The notes below the pieces were generated by a model that was given only the letters and a program-made list of their open reading frames with translations, was not told the DNA's origin and ran no database searches. A stretch of 17,530 nt of DNA from SG8-41 sp035456985 (GTDB lineage: Bacteria; Pseudomonadota; Gammaproteobacteria; Burkholderiales; SG8-41). Of the stretch, positions 7,285 to 15,161 are shown piece by piece. The stretch lies in NCBI GenBank assembly GCA_035456985.1, contig DATICE010000051.1, positions 1-17,530 on the forward strand, read 5' to 3'. The position numbers and the translations under genes are program-made. Every line of letters starts with the position of its first letter. Positions within the stretch are counted from its first letter, which is position 1.

Positions 7285-8094
7285 ATGTCCGCGCTTCCCG
7301 CACTGAAGGATGCGACGCTCGAATTCGACGGGCGCGTCGCCGTGCTCACGCTCAACCGCGACGATGTGCGCAATGCGCTGACCGGCACCGCGCTCATCGA
7401 TGACATCTGCGCGGCGCTTGAGTGGGCAAACGCAAGCCCCGAGGTCTCGGTCCTGATCCTGACCGGCGCCGGTGCAGCCTTTTCGGCCGGGGGCAACATC
7501 AAGACCATGCGCGAACGCGCGATAGGCTCATCCGCCGCGGAGATGGCGCATTATTACCGCAGCGGCATCCAGCGCATCCCGCGGGCGATGAATGCCGCCG
7601 ACGTCCCCGTCATCGCCGCGGTCAACGGCCCGGCGATCGGCGCCGGGTGCGATCTCGCCAACATGTGCGACATCCGCATCGGCTCGACCCGCGCGCAGTT
7701 CGGCGAAACTTTCATCAACCTCGGCATCATGGCGGGCGACGGGGGCGCGTGGTTCCTGCAGCGCGCGGTCGGCGCCCACCGCGCCGCCGAGCTGACGCTG
7801 ACCGGCCGCGTCGTCAGGGCCGACGAGGCGCGCGAGATCGGGATCCTGCTGGAAGTCACCGAGCCCGAGCAACTGTTGCCCCGCGCCCGCGAGATCGCCG
7901 GGGGGATCGCGGCCAAGCCGCCGCTCGCCGTGCGCTATGCCAAGCGGACGCTGCGGCTCGCGCGCGAGCAGCGCCTCGAGGAGCACCTGGAGTCCTGCGC
8001 TTCCTTCCAGGGAGCGTTGCAGAAGACCGAGGATCACCTCGAAGCGCTCGCTGCTTTCTTCGAGAAACGTAACGGACAATACAAGGGGAGATGA
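7285..8094 (+). CDS. Crotonase-family enoyl-CoA hydratase/isomerase-like protein
   Basis: The 269-aa protein has the full crotonase core: LTLNRDDVRNAL (21-32), the oxyanion-hole strand AFSAGGNIKTM (65-75), VIAAVNGPAIGAGCDLANMCDI (109-130) and FINLGIMAGDGGAWFLQRAVG (143-163). Aligned with mitochondrial enoyl-CoA hydratase, the two catalytic glutamates are not conserved: the first falls on D123 (GAGCD), the second on F143. D152 in AGDGGAW is a candidate acid/base. The reaction may therefore be isomerisation or another crotonase chemistry rather than simple hydration. The frame opens at a GTG (7243), but ATG 7285 fits the family N-terminus. It is divergent from the carboxylase operon, hence probably the same acyl-CoA pathway (inference). 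Confidence 0.85.
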   Translation: MSALPALKDATLEFDGRVAVLTLNRDDVRNALTGTALIDDICAALEWANASPEVSVLILTGAGAAFSAGGNIKTMRERAIGSSAAEMAHYYRSGIQRIPRAMNAADVPVIAAVNGPAIGAGCDLANMCDIRIGSTRAQFGETFINLGIMAGDGGAWFLQRAVGAHRAAELTLTGRVVRADEAREIGILLEVTEPEQLLPRAREIAGGIAAKPPLAVRYAKRTLRLAREQRLEEHLESCASFQGALQKTEDHLEALAAFFEKRNGQYKGR

Positions 8095-8783
8095 TGAGCG
8101 GATTCGCCGCGCGCGTCCTGTGCGCGCTCATGATGGCGGCAGCGGCGCCTGCGCCGCTGCTTGCGCAAGAAGGCAGAATCGAGGCGGTGGACGAGGCATC
8201 GCGGGACCTGTCGTGGGCGCTGTTCCGGGCGAAGCTCCTCACCGCGATCGAGAAGCGCGACCGCAAGTTCGTGCTGAGCGTGCTCGATCCCAGGGTTCGC
8301 AACGGCTCCGACGCGCCGGCGGGCATCGCGGAATTCCGCCGGCAATGGGAATTCGACTCCGATGACGGCGTATTCTGGCGCATGCTGCCCTCGGCGCTTT
8401 CCGTGGGCAGCGCCTGGTTCGTGCGTCCCAACAAGCAGCGCGAGCTGTGTGCGCCGTACGTGCTCGCGAAATGGCCGCGCGACGTGGATCCGAGCGTCTA
8501 TGGCGCCATCTCCACCCGGGAAGCGTGGGTAAAAGCCGAGCCGTCCTGGGAATCGGACACGATCGCCAAGCTCTCGTACCACATCGTGCGGGTGACGGAT
8601 TGGGAGGTCGCCGATGTCGATCCCAAGTTCGTGCAGAAGTGGGTCAGGATCCGGCTGCTCAAGGAGGGCACCGGCTTCGTGCCGGAGGAGCATATCCGCA
8701 GCCCGATCGAGCACACCGCCTGTTTCGCGAGAACCGGCAACAGTTGGCGCCTGACCGTCTTCGGCCCCGCAGGGCGCGATTGA
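8091..8783 (+). CDS. Secreted protein with SH3-like domain, function unknown
   Basis: The 230-aa product begins with a Sec signal peptide (hydrophobic stretch about 5-22, likely cleavage after LAQ at 24-26). Residues about 35-100 form a charged alpha-helical region. Residues about 138-206 look like a bacterial SH3 (SH3b) domain: ISTREAWVKAEPS, a variable loop, then KWVRIRLLKEGTGFVPEEHIR. Such domains often bind cell wall or other periplasmic partners. Two adjacent ATGs (8091 and 8094) are possible; the first overlaps the crotonase TGA, and AAGGGGAG at 8083-8090 is better spaced for 8094. Only 4 nt separate its stop from the next gene, so it is in one transcription unit with it. No specific role can be assigned. 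Confidence 0.75.
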   Translation: MMSGFAARVLCALMMAAAAPAPLLAQEGRIEAVDEASRDLSWALFRAKLLTAIEKRDRKFVLSVLDPRVRNGSDAPAGIAEFRRQWEFDSDDGVFWRMLPSALSVGSAWFVRPNKQRELCAPYVLAKWPRDVDPSVYGAISTREAWVKAEPSWESDTIAKLSYHIVRVTDWEVADVDPKFVQKWVRIRLLKEGTGFVPEEHIRSPIEHTACFARTGNSWRLTVFGPAGRD

Positions 8784-8787
8784 TCCA

Positions 8788-9765
8788 GTGGGCGTCCTGC
8801 TGGCCGCCACGCTTGCCATGACCGCCGCAGCCAGCCATGCGCTCGATATCCAGGGACACCGCGGGGCGCGCGGGCTCGCGCCCGAGAACACGCTGCCCGC
8901 TTTTGCGCGGGCCCTGGCGATCGGAGTGACCACCCTCGAGCTCGACTGCGCCGTGACGAAGGACGGCGTGGTAGTGGTGAGCCACGACCCGGCATTCAAT
9001 CCCGACATCACGCGCGGGCCCGACGGCAAGTGGCTCTCGAAGCCCGGGCCCGCGATCTGGAGCGTCAGTTTTCAGGACACCCAGCGCTACGAAGTCGGGC
9101 GAATCAATCCGACGAGCGCTTACGCCAAGCGCTGGCCCGAGCAGCGGCCGGTGGACGGCACGCGCATCCCGCGGCTGGCCGACCTCTTCGCCCTCGTGAA
9201 GAAGAGCGGCAATGAGACAGTCCGCTTAAACATCGAAACCAAGATATCTCCGCTGGAGCCGGAAGTGACCACGACGCCCGAGGATTTCGCTCGCAAGCTG
9301 GTCGCGGCGATCCGCGCCGGCGGCATGGAGAGCCGCGCCGCGATCCAGTCGTTCGACTGGCGCACGCTCCAGATCGTGCAGAACGAGGCGCCGGGCATCC
9401 CGACGGTCTATCTGACGGTGGAGAAGGGTTTCATGGACAGCATCCAGCGGGACAAGGCGTCCTCGCCTTGGACCGCTGGCTTCCATGTCAGCCGCTATGG
9501 CGGCTCGATTCCGCGCATGGTGAAGGCGGCGGGCGGGGCCGTGTGGTCGCCGTATCACGCCGAGACGACGCGCGACCAGGTGAAGGAAGCGCAGTCGCTG
9601 GGACTGAAGGTCGTGGTGTGGACCGTCAACGAGCCGGCCGACATGCGGCGCCTGATCGAGTGGGGCGTCGACGGCATCATCAGCGACCGCCCCGATCTCC
9701 TGCGCAAGACCGCCGGTGAGATGGGCATCGTGCTCCCTCGCTCGACGCCCATAGGGGGTAAATAG
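8788..9765 (+). CDS. Exported glycerophosphodiester phosphodiesterase
   Basis: The 325-aa protein has a short signal peptide (about 1-18, ending ASHA) and a GDPD TIM barrel. Active-site marks are H24-R25 in QGHRGARG, PENTLPAF (32-39), E51 and D53 in ELDCAVTKDG, H66 in VVSHD, E150 and K152 in LNIETKIS, and VVWTVNEPADM (276-286) near the C-terminus. It would hydrolyse glycerophosphodiesters to glycerol 3-phosphate and an alcohol in the periplasm. The start is GTG 8788, required to include the signal peptide; no good Shine-Dalgarno is seen, so coupling to the preceding gene is likely. The last codons (GGK and stop) lie inside a 31-bp palindrome, so the C-terminus may have been reshaped by that element. 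Confidence 0.9.
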   Translation: MGVLLAATLAMTAAASHALDIQGHRGARGLAPENTLPAFARALAIGVTTLELDCAVTKDGVVVVSHDPAFNPDITRGPDGKWLSKPGPAIWSVSFQDTQRYEVGRINPTSAYAKRWPEQRPVDGTRIPRLADLFALVKKSGNETVRLNIETKISPLEPEVTTTPEDFARKLVAAIRAGGMESRAAIQSFDWRTLQIVQNEAPGIPTVYLTVEKGFMDSIQRDKASSPWTAGFHVSRYGGSIPRMVKAAGGAVWSPYHAETTRDQVKEAQSLGLKVVVWTVNEPADMRRLIEWGVDGIISDRPDLLRKTAGEMGIVLPRSTPIGGK

Positions 9766-9786
9766 AGTCAGTGACCCTATTTACCC
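9756..9786. repeat. 31-bp near-perfect palindrome, REP-like or bidirectional terminator
   Basis: GGGTAAATAGAGTCA (9756-9770) and its complement (9772-9786) pair over 15 bp with a single mismatch around one central G. It covers the stop codon of the phosphodiesterase and sits between convergent genes. A T-tract is absent, so it is either a weak terminator or a member of a dispersed palindromic repeat family. From 9787 to 9902 I see no gene. Confidence 0.7.
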
Positions 9787-9902
9787 GCCGGGTTCTCGTG
9801 CCGACCCGCCGGGCATTGCATCAATCGGCCTCGGGCGCGCGAAGCATGGAGCGCTGCCGAGAGTACCCGCGTAGCCGTGAAAGGGAAGCCCTGCTCCCAG
9901 CG

Positions 9903-11807
9903 TCAGCGTTCCGGCAACCCGGCCTTGCGTACTCCTTCGACAATCCGCTGAAATTCCTTGCGGAACGTCGGATGGTTGGAAACAATTGATCCATCCTCCG
10001 CCAGTTTCTGCACCGTGAACCCTGGCCTCACCTTCAGGAGCTCCGCAACCGCGGCCGACGCCTCTGCCTGCTGCCCGCGCCAGGCGTACGCAGAGGCGAG
10101 ATCCATCCAGGCGCCCCAGAACGTCTTGCCGGTCGCAATCGACTTGAGGCACCAGTCGATGGCCGAAGCGTCGCGCGCCAGGTGCGTGTGCGCATGGCAG
10201 AGGACGAAATACCAGACGTACAAGTCAGGATCGCGCGGACTGAGACGTATCGCGTTTTCGACGGGCGCCAGGGCATCCGCTGCCCGACCGATCAGAATCA
10301 GATTCCGCGCCCGGCCAACGTGTGCCGCCGCAAGGTTGTGGTCGAGGGCGATGGCCCGGTCGTACGTTGCCAGCGCCGCATCGAACCGGTTGGTCAATCC
10401 GAGAACCTCGGCCTTCACCTGATGAGCGTGCGCAGAGTTGGGCGCCGCGGAGATGGCCCGCGTGGCTGCTTCGTCGGCACGGGCCAGGACCTTGGCGGGT
10501 TCGGGATCCCAACGGCTGCGGTAGATGATAGTGAGGGCATGGGCGAGCCCGGCGCTCGCCTGGCTATTGTCGGGATCGATGCGAAGAGCTTCCTCGAACA
10601 ACGTCACGGACCTCTGCACTTCGTCCTTGTTCTGCCCCGCATTCAGGACCGACCAGCCACGCATGGTCAGGTCCACCGCATCCGGGTTGGCGCGCGGTGC
10701 CCGGCGACCTTCGACATTGACGAGCTCGACACTGAGCATCCGGGCGAGTCGGCTCGCGATGCCGAAGTTGTCCTGGGAGGTCGTCAGCGTGCTCTGATCG
10801 ACGTCCATCTGCTCGGCCCACAGATGCGCGCCGGTGCCCGCGTCGATGAGCTGTGCGTTGACGCGGACGGTGCCTTCCATCCGGCGCACGCTGCCCTCGA
10901 GCACATAGCGGACGCCCAACTCGCGGCCAATGCGCCGGACATCCACGGCCTTGCCCTTGAACGTGAACGCCGTGTTCCTGGAAATCACGAAGCTTCCGGC
11001 AATGCGCGACAGATCGCTCGTCAGGTCTTCGGTGATGCCGTCGGCAAAGTAGTCCTGGCTCGGATCGCCGCTCAGGTTCGCGAAGGGCAACACGACGATC
11101 GAGAGCCGCGGCGCCTCGATGCTATCTGCTCGCTGACCAAAGAGCCATGAGCCCATCCACCAGGCCCCGCCCGCCCCGAGGAGAACCAGGAACGCCGCCA
11201 CGCCCCACACGATCCAACGTCTGCGGTCGGTTGTGGCGGGGCGCCTGACGAGCGTGGCCACGGCTTGGGAGGATGCTCCCGGAAGGTGGACTCGATAGAT
11301 TCGCACGGGCCGCTCGATGTTCTTGACCTGCCGCTCGCCGAGATCCTCGAAGGTGAAAGGCAGCTTGTCGCGGACCTGATCGTGGACGGTATTCGAAACG
11401 AGCAGGCCACCCGGCTCGGCCAGCGCTTCCAGCCTGGCCGCGATGTTGATGCCGTCACCGTAGATCCTGGTTTCGTCGTGGATCACATCTCCCAGATTGA
11501 TGCCGATGCGAAAGCGCATGCGTCGACTCTCGGGCACCTCCTCGTTGCGCTTGGCCATCACGGCCTGGATCTCGACCGCGCACTCGGTGGCGCCGATGAC
11601 GCTGGGAAATTCGGCGAGTATGCCGTCGCCCGCGGTGTCGATGATCTGCCCGCCGTGCCGGCCGATCAGCGGCAGGATCACGCTCTGATGGGACTTGAGG
11701 TCGCGCACGGTGGCGGCTTCGTCCCCGTGCATGAGCCGGCTGTAGCCGGCGATATCGGCGGCAAGAATCGCGGCGAGCCGGCGCTTCATCGAGGGCTCCT
11801 CGCCCAT
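9903..11807 (-). CDS. Class III adenylate/guanylate cyclase-like protein with TolB-like and TPR regions
   Basis: The 634-aa protein has four parts. A class III cyclase homology domain (7-170) has metal-binding D18 (AADIAGYSRL) and D61 (TAGDGILAEF), and N121 and R125 (GINIAARLE). One transmembrane segment follows (about 198-220). A TolB-N-like domain (about 232-335) has LSIVVLPFANLSGDPSQDYF and GRELGVRYVLEGSVRR. TPR-type helices run from about 375 to 600. The cyclase domain is at the N-terminus, so cytoplasmic; the rest would be periplasmic. The usual base-specifying Lys and Asp positions hold D57 and R114, so activity and substrate are uncertain. ATG 11807 (GAGGA 6 nt upstream) and ATG 11789 (GAGGAG 6 nt upstream, matching the family start MKRRLAAILAAD) are both credible. 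It is divergent from the selenoprotein gene. Confidence 0.87.
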   Translation of the reverse strand: MGEEPSMKRRLAAILAADIAGYSRLMHGDEAATVRDLKSHQSVILPLIGRHGGQIIDTAGDGILAEFPSVIGATECAVEIQAVMAKRNEEVPESRRMRFRIGINLGDVIHDETRIYGDGINIAARLEALAEPGGLLVSNTVHDQVRDKLPFTFEDLGERQVKNIERPVRIYRVHLPGASSQAVATLVRRPATTDRRRWIVWGVAAFLVLLGAGGAWWMGSWLFGQRADSIEAPRLSIVVLPFANLSGDPSQDYFADGITEDLTSDLSRIAGSFVISRNTAFTFKGKAVDVRRIGRELGVRYVLEGSVRRMEGTVRVNAQLIDAGTGAHLWAEQMDVDQSTLTTSQDNFGIASRLARMLSVELVNVEGRRAPRANPDAVDLTMRGWSVLNAGQNKDEVQRSVTLFEEALRIDPDNSQASAGLAHALTIIYRSRWDPEPAKVLARADEAATRAISAAPNSAHAHQVKAEVLGLTNRFDAALATYDRAIALDHNLAAAHVGRARNLILIGRAADALAPVENAIRLSPRDPDLYVWYFVLCHAHTHLARDASAIDWCLKSIATGKTFWGAWMDLASAYAWRGQQAEASAAVAELLKVRPGFTVQKLAEDGSIVSNHPTFRKEFQRIVEGVRKAGLPER

Positions 11808-12008
11808 GACGTGTCCTCACTGCGCTCGCACAGGCGAGCAGACCGTAGTGTTGCATATCGCCCAGCGGATCGCGAGGACGCCGGCGGGCCTCCCCGATAT
11901 TCTCATCGGCCTTTGCCCTGCTGGTGGATGCGCTGCGCTACCGCGCGTAACGCCCCGGCGGCGCGTGCTAGGATTTCGCGCGAGACTCTATCCAGGGAAG
12001 GAGCAACC

Positions 12009-13715
12009 ATGGTCAAGCTGGAATTCCACGATCCGTCGGGCGTGCTCGAGGTGACGCAGCCGCATGCGCCGCGGCTCGCATCGCTCGAAGGCAAGCGCAT
12101 CGGCTTCGTCAGCAACGAGCAATGGCAGGCCTACCGCATGCTGCCGATGCTGAAGGAGATGCTCGAGCAGGACTTCCCGGGCATCACCGTGCTGCCGATC
12201 GACGCCTACCCCCAGGGCAACGCGCTGATCGGCACCGAGGAGACCGCCGCGCTCGTGAAGAAGAGCCGAGTCGACGCCGTCATCGTCGGGAACGCGGCCT
12301 GAGGGGCCTGCGCCACAGCATGCGGCCGTGCAGCCGCTAGGATCGAAGCGCTGGGGATCCCGACCGTCACGCTGACGCGGACGGATTTCGTCGGGGTCAT
12401 GAAGAACGCCGTGTCCGGCGTCGGGCTCGCGCCCGACGCGGCGATGGTCACGTTCCCGATCCCCATGTTCCTGCCGGGGGCCGACCTCTCCTCGCTCAAG
12501 GCGCGCAAGCGCGAGTTCTACGACGGCCTCACGCGCTGGAAATCGGAGTTCGCCCAGGCGGCGGGATCGGCCAAGATGCTCGCGGTCGAGGGCGCGACTT
12601 ACGAGGACGCGCTCGTCAAGGCGAACAACCTGCTCCTCACTAACCTGTGGGGTGACGGCCTGCCGCTATGGCCAGCGACGAAGGAACGTGTGGACTGGAT
12701 ACTGCGCGGCTCCACACTCCCGCGCACGCACGTGCTCGGCAAGTTCCCGCCGCGCGGCGGCATCACCACCATCGAGACCTGCGCGATCGCGCTTGCGATG
12801 GCAGGCGGACGGCCCGAGTACCTGCCGGTGCTCGTTGCGGCGGTGGACGCGTGCCTCGCCGCGGAAGGGTTCGACCAGTTGCAGGCGACTTCCGGTGGTC
12901 CGTTCCCGGCCGTCATCGTCAATGGGCCGATCGCGAAGCAGATCCGGCTCAATTCGGGATTCGGCCTGCTCGGGCCGGATCCCCAGCGGCCCGCGGGCGC
13001 GAGCATCGGACGCGCGCTGCGCCTGCTGCAACAAAACGTGGGCGGCGCGCTGCCGGGGGTGGGCACAATGGCGATCTTCGGCGCCATGCGCTACACCAAC
13101 GCGGTCTTCGCCGAGGATGAGGAAGGGCTGCCGTCGGGCTGGCAGCCGCACGCGACCCACCGTCACGGCTTCGCGCCGGGTACGAACTCGGTTTCAGTGG
13201 TATTCGCAAGCGGTGTCACTAACGTGCGGCGCCGCGGCGCGAAAAAGGAATCACCGGAAGAGGACGCGCTGAACGGCATGTGGCGCATGGCGGACTTCAT
13301 GCGCACCCCCAACCTCGCGGCGCTCGCCGGCTGGGAGAAGGGCACGCCCGGCATCATGATGCTCCCGCCGATCGTCGCGCGGCGCATGGCAGAGCTCGGC
13401 TGGACCCAGAATTCGGTCCGCGAATTCCTGTGGGAGAACTCGAAGATCCCGATGGCGCAGATGAAGCGGGCCGGCGCCCCGGCATGGATCGAAATCGACG
13501 CAAACCCGGTGACGCGCGCGAGCATCAACCTCGACCCCTGGCCGATCTGCCAGAAGCCGGACAACATCGTGCTCCTCGTCGCCGGGGGCGGCCACCCGAC
13601 CCACAGCTACTGGCTGCAGGCGCACTCCCCGACGGTGGAAGGGCGCGTCATCCGCGTGCCTGAGACCTTCGAGCGACTGCTCGCCGACGCGGACAAGGAT
13701 CTCGCCGGTAGTTAG
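12009..13715 (+). CDS. UGSC-family selenoprotein (in-frame UGA read as selenocysteine, U98)
   Basis: Read through UGA at 12300-12302, this is a 568-aa protein in a single frame. The start is ATG 12009, with AAGGAG 5-6 nt upstream. Residues 1-97 (DPSGVLEVTQPHAPRLASL, then GKRIGFVSNEQWQAYRMLP and VDAVIVGN) lead into U98-G99-A100-C101, followed by GRAAARIEALGIPTVTL. This pattern resembles the UGSC family and the Sec site of glycine/betaine reductase B-type subunits. Codons 131-568 are an uninterrupted conserved-looking region rich in glycine motifs (GKFPPRGGITTIETCAIALA, GFGLLGPDPQRP, THRHGFAPGTNS) whose function I do not know. U98 and C101 could form a selenenylsulfide, so a redox or reductase role is inferred. 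A simple ORF finder gives two truncated genes (12009-12302 and 12399-13715). The alternative is a nonsense-mutated pseudogene, which the hairpin and uniform coding on both sides argue against. Confidence 0.82.
12300..12337 (+). promoter_or_regulatory. Selenocysteine UGA codon and predicted bacterial SECIS hairpin
   Basis: After UGA (12300-12302), GCGGC (12322-12326) pairs with GCCGC (12333-12337) around the 6-nt loop CGTGCA. The loop begins 24 nt after the UGA and has G as its second base, followed by U, as expected for SelB recognition in bacterial SECIS elements. A lower helix GCGC (12310-12313) with GCGC (12348-12351) is also possible. No folding program was run. Confidence 0.7.
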
Positions 13716-13799
13716 GAAGATCGCCGGCCGTCTGCTTACGAACCGCCGGAGACGATCGATCTCCTCCGAAGCGATTAGTGGCGAATTGACGGAGATGTG

Positions 13800-14930
13800 T
13801 CAGAGCCCAAACCAGCGGGCCGTTCGCTTGGCACCAAACTGCACCTTATGGGCCCGCCCTGCGACCGAGGGTGCGTGGTAGATGCTCGTGAGTTTCGGTC
13901 CGGACAGGAAGTCCAGGTCCGCCCATCCGATGCGACCGTCGCCGAACTCGACAATGCAGCTGCCCGTTCCCGAGTTGGGTGTCGGCTCGCCGCCCTTGAG
14001 TTTAGCCAGGATTGAACTCGCTACGGCGCGGGCCGCGCTCTCGGCAAAGGATCCGGCCTTCGGCATTCCTGTAGCGGCCCCGTCGCCGATCGCATACACG
14101 TCGGGGAAGCGCGTTTCCAACGTGCGCACGGTGATCGGCACCCAGCCGTTCTCGGCCAGGCCGCTGGCCAGCACCGGCTGCGGTACCTGGTGCTTGGGCA
14201 CGCCCAGGTAAAGCGCATAGGGCAATTCCGTTCCATCGTCCAGCACAGCGGTCTTCCGCCCGGGCTCCAGCGCCTTCACGGAACGGCCGAGCAGCAGCTT
14301 GATCCCCCTTTCAGCGAAGGCGGCGACCAGATCCGCTGAGAGGTCGGCCGACGCCGGCATCGGGCTGGAAAGCGGGATGACCAAGGTGATCTCGCATGCG
14401 CCCCGAACACCCCGCTTCGCAAGGTAGTGGTGCAACATCAGGGCGCATTCGCTCGGCGCCGGCGGGCACTTGTAGGGGAAGCCGGAGACTCCCACGATCG
14501 CCGGGCCTTTGGAAAACGCGGGCAGGACCTCGCGCACTCGAGTGGCGCCCGCCACCGAGTAGAACTCGTTGCCGTCCTCGGCAAGGCCCTGCGTTGCGGC
14601 CAGATCATATTCGGCGCCCAGCGCGACCACCAGGAAGTCGGCCTCGTAGGTGCCGCCGGTGGTGGTAACGCGCCGCGCCGCGGGATCGATGGCAGTGACA
14701 GTCTCCTGCACGAGGCGCACGCCGGGTTTGACGAATTTGCGATAGGACAGACGCACCGCCTCCGCTGTCGCCCGTCCGAACATCACGTCGATCTTGGAGT
14801 AGCCGAAAACGAAGGAGTCGCTTTTCTCTATCACGGTCACGTCGGCCTTTGCTCCCAGCGCCTCCGACAACAGCGTGGACAGCTCCATGCCGCCGAAACC
14901 GGCGCCCAAAACAAGAACTCGAGACTTCAT
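13800..14930 (-). CDS. FAD-dependent oxidoreductase, sulfide:quinone reductase/flavocytochrome c-like
   Basis: The 376-aa protein belongs to the two-dinucleotide-binding-domain flavoprotein group. The FAD-binding VLVLGAGFGGMEL is at 5-17, ADFLVVALGAEYD at 97-109, and the second FAD motif VYAIGDGAATGMPKAGSFAE near 275-295. A conserved cysteine motif FPYKCPPAPSECA (151-163) is typical of sulfide:quinone oxidoreductase-like and FCSD-like proteins, where the cysteine contacts the flavin or sulfur. No signal peptide is present. ATG 14930 is preferred over the adjacent GTG 14933; AGGTGA lies about 10 nt upstream. Sulfide or another thiol-type donor to quinone is the family expectation, not proven. 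It is convergent with the selenoprotein gene; the 84 nt between them contain only a weak 5-bp hairpin. Confidence 0.83.
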   Translation of the reverse strand: MKSRVLVLGAGFGGMELSTLLSEALGAKADVTVIEKSDSFVFGYSKIDVMFGRATAEAVRLSYRKFVKPGVRLVQETVTAIDPAARRVTTTGGTYEADFLVVALGAEYDLAATQGLAEDGNEFYSVAGATRVREVLPAFSKGPAIVGVSGFPYKCPPAPSECALMLHHYLAKRGVRGACEITLVIPLSSPMPASADLSADLVAAFAERGIKLLLGRSVKALEPGRKTAVLDDGTELPYALYLGVPKHQVPQPVLASGLAENGWVPITVRTLETRFPDVYAIGDGAATGMPKAGSFAESAARAVASSILAKLKGGEPTPNSGTGSCIVEFGDGRIGWADLDFLSGPKLTSIYHAPSVAGRAHKVQFGAKRTARWFGL

Positions 14931-15161
14931 CACGATTCTTTCACCTGGAGTGCGAGGCAGGGCACGCAGCGCGGCCCGCGGATGCGCGTGCCTAGTGAGA
15001 CAGTCTATCGGATTTCCGGCGCCGCCTCCGGGCGCACATCCTCGCTAAAGGTCCAGGCGAGTACAGGTCCATCGCCTGCCGCACTTCGTCTCAGCGGTTT
15101 TCCTGGATCAGCCGGCCCCGAGCCTTGGTGGTCTGCCCCCTAAAGGTCCCAAGGTTCTTTT
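14931..15161. other. Intergenic region without a recognised gene
   Basis: I see no coding region. It holds a 7-bp inverted repeat, CAGGCGA (15054-15060) with TCGCCTG (15072-15078), and the decamer CTAAAGGTCC twice (near 15044 and 15140). Nothing ties these to a function. Confidence 0.4.

Noticed and set aside
12300..12302. Nonsense mutation or pseudogene splitting the 12009-13715 gene
   Set aside because: There is only one lesion, no frame change, the following residues form a redox motif, and a SECIS-like hairpin is correctly placed. Selenocysteine is the simpler reading, though not proven.
13748..13764. GGAGA/TCTCC hairpin as terminator between the selenoprotein and flavoprotein genes
   Set aside because: The stem is only 5 bp and no T-tract follows on either strand.
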